Part shown: positions 5,301 through 8,659 of the stretch, piece after piece
Layout: the number at the start of each line of letters is the position of its first letter
Numbering within the stretch: position 1 is the stretch's first letter
Assembly: GCA_903929895.1 (NCBI GenBank)
Contig: CAIYWM010000956.1
Location: 1 to 8,659, forward strand
Length of the DNA: 8,659 nt
DNA from: an uncultured Alphaproteobacteria bacterium
Lineage (GTDB): Bacteria > Pseudomonadota > Alphaproteobacteria > Reyranellales > Reyranellaceae
Reading direction: 5' to 3'
Program-made: the position numbers and the translations under genes
Notes under the pieces: model-generated
What the model was told of the DNA's origin: nothing
What the model saw: only the letters and a program-made list of their open reading frames with translations
The model's database searches: none

Positions 5301-6185
5301 TCAAGACTTCATCCCCGTGATCGAGCCCGAGACGGCGCGCGGGTCGCGCTTGGGCCAGCGGCCGGCTTCGACCTGGACGATGAAGTCGCCGACGATCCGG
5401 TTGAACTGGTCGGGATCCTCGAGATTGATCGTGTGGCCGCAGTTCGGCATCACGGCCAGCGCCGCCGACGGGATCTCGCGCTTCATCAGCATCGACGGGG
5501 CCAGGCAGGGCCAGTCCTCGTCGCCGGTCAGCACCAGGGTCGGGACCGTCATCGCGCGCATCTTGTCGACCAGGTCATAGAGCGACGGCCGCTCGCCCTG
5601 GCAGCCGAGCTGGGTATTGGCCGAACCCAGTGCCGAATGCTCGGCCAGCGCCTTCTTGAACTCGGCGAAGCCGCGCGGATCCTTGTTCTCGAACTGAACG
5701 CGCGTCGGGCCGTAGGCGTATTTCTCCGCGAAGGCCGCCATGCCCTCTTCCTGCAGCGACCTGGCGACGATGCCGACCTCGGCCTTGAACTTGGCGGTCT
5801 CGTGCTTCTCAGCACCGTAGCCGACGCCGGCCACGACCAGGGAGCGCGCCCGCGTCGGATGGCGGAAGCCGAAATGCAGGCTGGCAAAGCCGCCCATCGA
5901 GAGGCCCACGACATGCGCCTTGTCGATCCCGAGATGATCCATCACCGCCAGGATGTCGTCGGTCGCGCGGTTCTGGCTGTAGCTCTCGGGCTTCTCCGGC
6001 ACGTCGGAGGGCGGATAGCCGCGCGCGCCGTAGGTGATGCAGCGATAGCGCTGGCCGAAGTGGCGCATCTGCATTTCCCACGAACGATGATCCGCGGCGA
6101 ATTCGTGCACGAAGACGATGGGCGCCCCGGCCCCCGTCTCCTCGAAATAGAGCTTCACGCCATCGTCGGTCGTCGCATACGGCAT
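5301..6185 (-). CDS. Alpha/beta fold hydrolase
   Basis: A 294-residue cytoplasmic hydrolase of the alpha/beta fold, a family that cleaves esters, lactones, C-C bonds of ring-cleavage products and similar substrates. The nucleophile elbow is GLSMGG with Ser96; the acid is Asp222 in TGDEDWP (Asp224 possible) and the catalytic base His251 in NCGHTINLEDP. The oxyanion-hole motif, usually HG, reads VHEFAADHRSW with Glu after His27. A cap region lies between about 125 and 205. The start has a good AGGGAG site eight bases before ATG 6185. It stands alone: convergent with the SDR pair and divergent from the 2OG dioxygenase. Carboxylesterase, 3-oxoadipate enol-lactonase-like or meta-cleavage-product hydrolase roles all fit the fold; with a ring-cleavage dioxygenase about 0.9 kb away, the last is attractive but unproven. 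Confidence 0.88.
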   Translation of the reverse strand: MPYATTDDGVKLYFEETGAGAPIVFVHEFAADHRSWEMQMRHFGQRYRCITYGARGYPPSDVPEKPESYSQNRATDDILAVMDHLGIDKAHVVGLSMGGFASLHFGFRHPTRARSLVVAGVGYGAEKHETAKFKAEVGIVARSLQEEGMAAFAEKYAYGPTRVQFENKDPRGFAEFKKALAEHSALGSANTQLGCQGERPSLYDLVDKMRAMTVPTLVLTGDEDWPCLAPSMLMKREIPSAALAVMPNCGHTINLEDPDQFNRIVGDFIVQVEAGRWPKRDPRAVSGSITGMKS

Positions 6186-6312
6186 CGGTCGATCTCCCTG
6201 TCGGCGCCCCTACCCCGCGCGGGCGGGTGTCTGCAAGCGCTGCGCCAATCCCTAGAAACGTTCATGCGCCTCAGATGAGGAATGATGGCACCGTAATGCT
6301 AAGGTAACCAAC
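6186..6312. promoter_or_regulatory. Divergent promoter region with a small dyad
   Basis: This 127-base spacer carries the start signals of the hydrolase (minus) and the 2OG dioxygenase (plus, AAGG at 6301-6304). CCTCA (6269-6273) and TGAGG (6276-6280) form a dyad with a two-base centre, a possible operator. No consensus promoter pair with normal spacing is evident on either strand. Confidence 0.4.
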
Positions 6313-7053
<741 letters not shown>

Positions 7054-7890
7054 TCACTCCGTTGGGGAAACAGACAGCCGAAAGCTTCCGAGCGTGCAGC
7101 TCACGGCGAAGATCGGAACAGGCTCGCAGAAATCGATCCGTCCCTTCGCGCCCTTCGCGGCAGCCGCGGCGGCGATGAAGGTTCGGATCTCGAAGCCGCC
7201 CTGGCCGGCCTCGCGATAGATTTCGGCGTCGGTGTAGGAGAGAAGCGCCTCGCGGTCGTTGGCCGACCAGCGGCGCAGGAACTCGCGGTCCCATTCCTGG
7301 TTGATCTTTCCGGAGTCCGGCGTGGCCGGCCAGTGCGACAGGCCGCCGGTGCCGATCAGGGCGATGCGTTCGGGAACAGCGTCGGCCGCCCGCCGCAACG
7401 CCTCGCCGAACGCCCAGGCGCGGGCCAGCGGCGCGAGCGGTGGGCCCTGGCAATTGATGTTGGCCGGCACGATCGGCAGGTCGTAGTCGGGCGTCAGAAA
7501 GTGCAGCGGCACCGAGATGCCGTGGTCGAACTTCCATTCCTCGGCATAGGCCACGTCGACTGTCTGCATGACGTTCTCGATCAGCCGGCGTGACAGGCCC
7601 TTGTTGCCCGGCACGGTCGTGCGCCCGATGCGCAGGAACGCCTCGTCCTCGATCGGACCTTCGTAGCTGTCGGCCATGCCGAGTGCGAAGGCCGGCATGT
7701 TGTTCATGAAGAAGTTGGCGAAGTGCTCGGCCGCGATCACCACCAGCGCGTCGGGTCGGGTGGCTCGCATTTCATCGCCCATGCGACGGAACGCAGTCTC
7801 CAGCGCTTGCCGCGTCTGGGTGTCGGCTCGCTCGGCACGGCCGGTGATGCCGGGGGCGTGGCTGCAGGCACCGCAATAGACCAGGGGCAT
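7054..7890 (-). CDS. Class III extradiol dioxygenase, LigB-like catalytic (beta) subunit
   Basis: A 278-residue enzyme of the LigB superfamily, which opens catechol-type rings next to the hydroxyls using Fe(II) and oxygen. Expected active-site residues are visible: iron ligands His11 (CGACSHAPG), His56 (AAEHFANFF) and Glu234 (GGFEIR), and the catalytic His186 (GTGGLSHWP); His123 (KFDHG) matches a further conserved active-site His. The start is ATG 7890, whose A is the last base of the preceding LigA-like gene's TGA (TGATG), so the two subunits are translationally coupled. A longer open frame upstream only reads through the LigA-like gene out of frame. Protocatechuate 4,5-cleavage, gallate or methylgallate cleavage, or another aromatic could be the substrate; sequence alone does not decide. 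Its stop abuts that of the convergent 2OG dioxygenase, and no terminator follows. Confidence 0.88.
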   Translation of the reverse strand: MPLVYCGACSHAPGITGRAERADTQTRQALETAFRRMGDEMRATRPDALVVIAAEHFANFFMNNMPAFALGMADSYEGPIEDEAFLRIGRTTVPGNKGLSRRLIENVMQTVDVAYAEEWKFDHGISVPLHFLTPDYDLPIVPANINCQGPPLAPLARAWAFGEALRRAADAVPERIALIGTGGLSHWPATPDSGKINQEWDREFLRRWSANDREALLSYTDAEIYREAGQGGFEIRTFIAAAAAAKGAKGRIDFCEPVPIFAVSCTLGSFRLSVSPTE

Positions 7891-8243
7891 CAGCGTGTCT
7901 CCCGTTCCGCCTTGAGGCGCGCATCGTGTGCCTCGACGCCTTCGTAGCCCGTGGCGGCATAGACGCCCTCGCGCACCGGACCGTGCTCCCGAAGGCCCTG
8001 CCGCATGCGCTCGAGATAGTCGGTCCACTCGATGCGGTGCAGCGCCGCGAAGTGCATCAGGAGCTGGCCGTTGACGCCCAGCACGTAGAGAAGCCCGATG
8101 TCGGGCTTCGCCAACGCACCGATCTCCTCCTGGGTGAGATCGTATTCGCCGAGCACGGCATCGCGCTCGTCGGCATAGCGCTCGCGCGTGCGCGGGTCGC
8201 GGTTGAGCTGATAGATCAGCTTCTGGACCTGGTAGAGGCTCAT
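7890..8243 (-). CDS. LigA-like small (alpha) subunit of extradiol dioxygenase
   Basis: A 117-residue, mainly helical protein resembling the alpha subunit of protocatechuate 4,5-dioxygenase (LigA family, PF07746), which closes over the active site of the LigB-type subunit. Features: an N-terminal helix MSLYQVQKLIYQLNRDP, the segment YDLTQEEIGALAKPDIGLLY, and VLGVNGQLLMHFAALHRIEW followed by a charged C-terminal tail. The start ATG 8243 has GGAGG upstream with about eight bases between; longer reading upstream would run back through the preceding SDR gene. It begins 32 bases after the SDR stop and ends in a one-base overlap (TGATG) with the LigB-like gene. Side-by-side order alpha then beta, as separate genes, is the LigAB arrangement rather than the fused form. 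Confidence 0.85.
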   Translation of the reverse strand: MSLYQVQKLIYQLNRDPRTRERYADERDAVLGEYDLTQEEIGALAKPDIGLLYVLGVNGQLLMHFAALHRIEWTDYLERMRQGLREHGPVREGVYAATGYEGVEAHDARLKAERETR

Positions 8244-8275
8244 CCCCCGCCCTCCCGCGAGCCCGTACGGAGCGG

Positions 8276-8659
8276 CTAGCCGCCGCTGCCGATGGTCACG
8301 CCGGCATCGGCGATGATGGTCTGGCCGGTGATGAAGGCGCCGGCCTTGCCGGCCAGCATCACGGCGATGCCGCCGATATCGTCCGGCTCGCCGATGCGCC
8401 CGAGCGGCGCGCCCTTGAGACGGACCGCGAGATACTTCGGATCGTCCCACAGCGCCTTGGCGAAATCGGTCTTCACCAGCCCCGGCGCGATCGTGTTCAC
8501 GCGGATATTGTCCTTGCCGTATTCGACGGCGAGGTTGCGTGCGAGCTGCATGTCGGCGGCCTTGGAGATGCCGTAGGCGCCGATCACGGGGGTGCCGCGC
8601 ACGCCGCCGATCGACGAGACGATGATGATCGAGCCATCCTTCTTGGCGCGCATGTCGGG
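8276..8659 (-). CDS. SDR family oxidoreductase, C-terminal part (runs off the right edge)
   Basis: The 127 visible residues are the C-terminal half of a classical short-chain dehydrogenase, entering from beyond base 8659. Seen are the catalytic Ser strand GSIIIVSSIGG, the Tyr/Lys pair in GAYGISKAA, the segment IRVNTIAPGLVKTDF, the alpha-helix GRIGEPDDIGGIAVML and the end FITGQTIIADAGVTIGSGG. The cofactor-binding N terminus is outside the window, so NAD/NADP preference cannot be judged. It heads the visible part of a minus-strand operon with the LigA/LigB-like subunits. A dihydrodiol- or alcohol-dehydrogenase step delivering a catecholic substrate to the ring-cleavage enzyme is plausible but inferred. 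It is distinct from the SDR pair at 3687-5226 (PGLVKTDF instead of PGG/YIDT). Confidence 0.87.
   Translation of the reverse strand, partial: PDMRAKKDGSIIIVSSIGGVRGTPVIGAYGISKAADMQLARNLAVEYGKDNIRVNTIAPGLVKTDFAKALWDDPKYLAVRLKGAPLGRIGEPDDIGGIAVMLAGKAGAFITGQTIIADAGVTIGSGG

Noticed and set aside
5433..6278. Long plus-strand open frame across the alpha/beta hydrolase
   Set aside because: The minus strand carries a complete catalytic triad and good start site; the plus frame is His/Arg/Ala-rich shadow sequence.

Overview
The window is GC-rich DNA with high-GC codon use and good Shine-Dalgarno sites. The gene set (FadD-type acyl-CoA ligase, a Liv-type periplasmic binding protein, several SDR oxidoreductases, a LigA/LigB-type extradiol dioxygenase) suggests a metabolically versatile soil or freshwater alphaproteobacterium of the Bradyrhizobium/Reyranella/Rhodospirillales kind. 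That placement is an inference from gene content and composition only; no rRNA or other phylogenetic marker is present.

Layout. Bases 1-827 hold the C-terminal part of an AMP-forming acyl-CoA ligase. It is broken at its left end: the first ~80 bases encode the hinge region of a second, paralogous ligase in another frame, joined out of frame to the middle of this gene. Next come a small secreted protein of unknown function with less GC-rich codon use (933-1364), a 349-base gene-free leader with alternative hairpins and a strong intrinsic terminator (1365-1713), and a periplasmic substrate-binding protein of the branched-chain amino acid/HAAT type (1714-2910). A bidirectional terminator (2934-2964) separates this from two tandem, duplicated small lipoproteins on the minus strand (3626 down to 2989). 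Diverging from them on the plus strand is a translationally coupled pair of paralogous SDR dehydrogenases (3687-5226), the second starting at TTG. A cluster of hairpins follows, then a minus-strand alpha/beta hydrolase (6185-5301), a divergent plus-strand 2-oxoglutarate/Fe(II) dioxygenase of the PF10014 type (6313-7053), and a minus-strand operon entering from the right edge: SDR (partial), LigA-like subunit, LigB-like subunit (8659 down to 7054).

How the genes may work together. Ligase plus binding protein is a common pairing in alphaproteobacteria for uptake and CoA activation of organic, often aromatic or branched, acids. The right-hand operon looks like a ring-cleavage module: LigA/LigB-type extradiol dioxygenase plus an SDR that could supply or process the ring substrate. 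The SDR pair, the hydrolase and the 2OG dioxygenase are also small-molecule catabolic enzymes, but no substrate can be read from the sequence. I see no CRISPR array, transposase, phage gene, toxin-antitoxin pair or recognisable defence system. The most unusual items are the broken/chimeric ligase at the left edge, the duplicated two-cysteine lipoproteins, the terminator-bearing leader before the binding protein gene, and the ring-cleavage operon whose stop codon directly abuts that of the 2OG dioxygenase.
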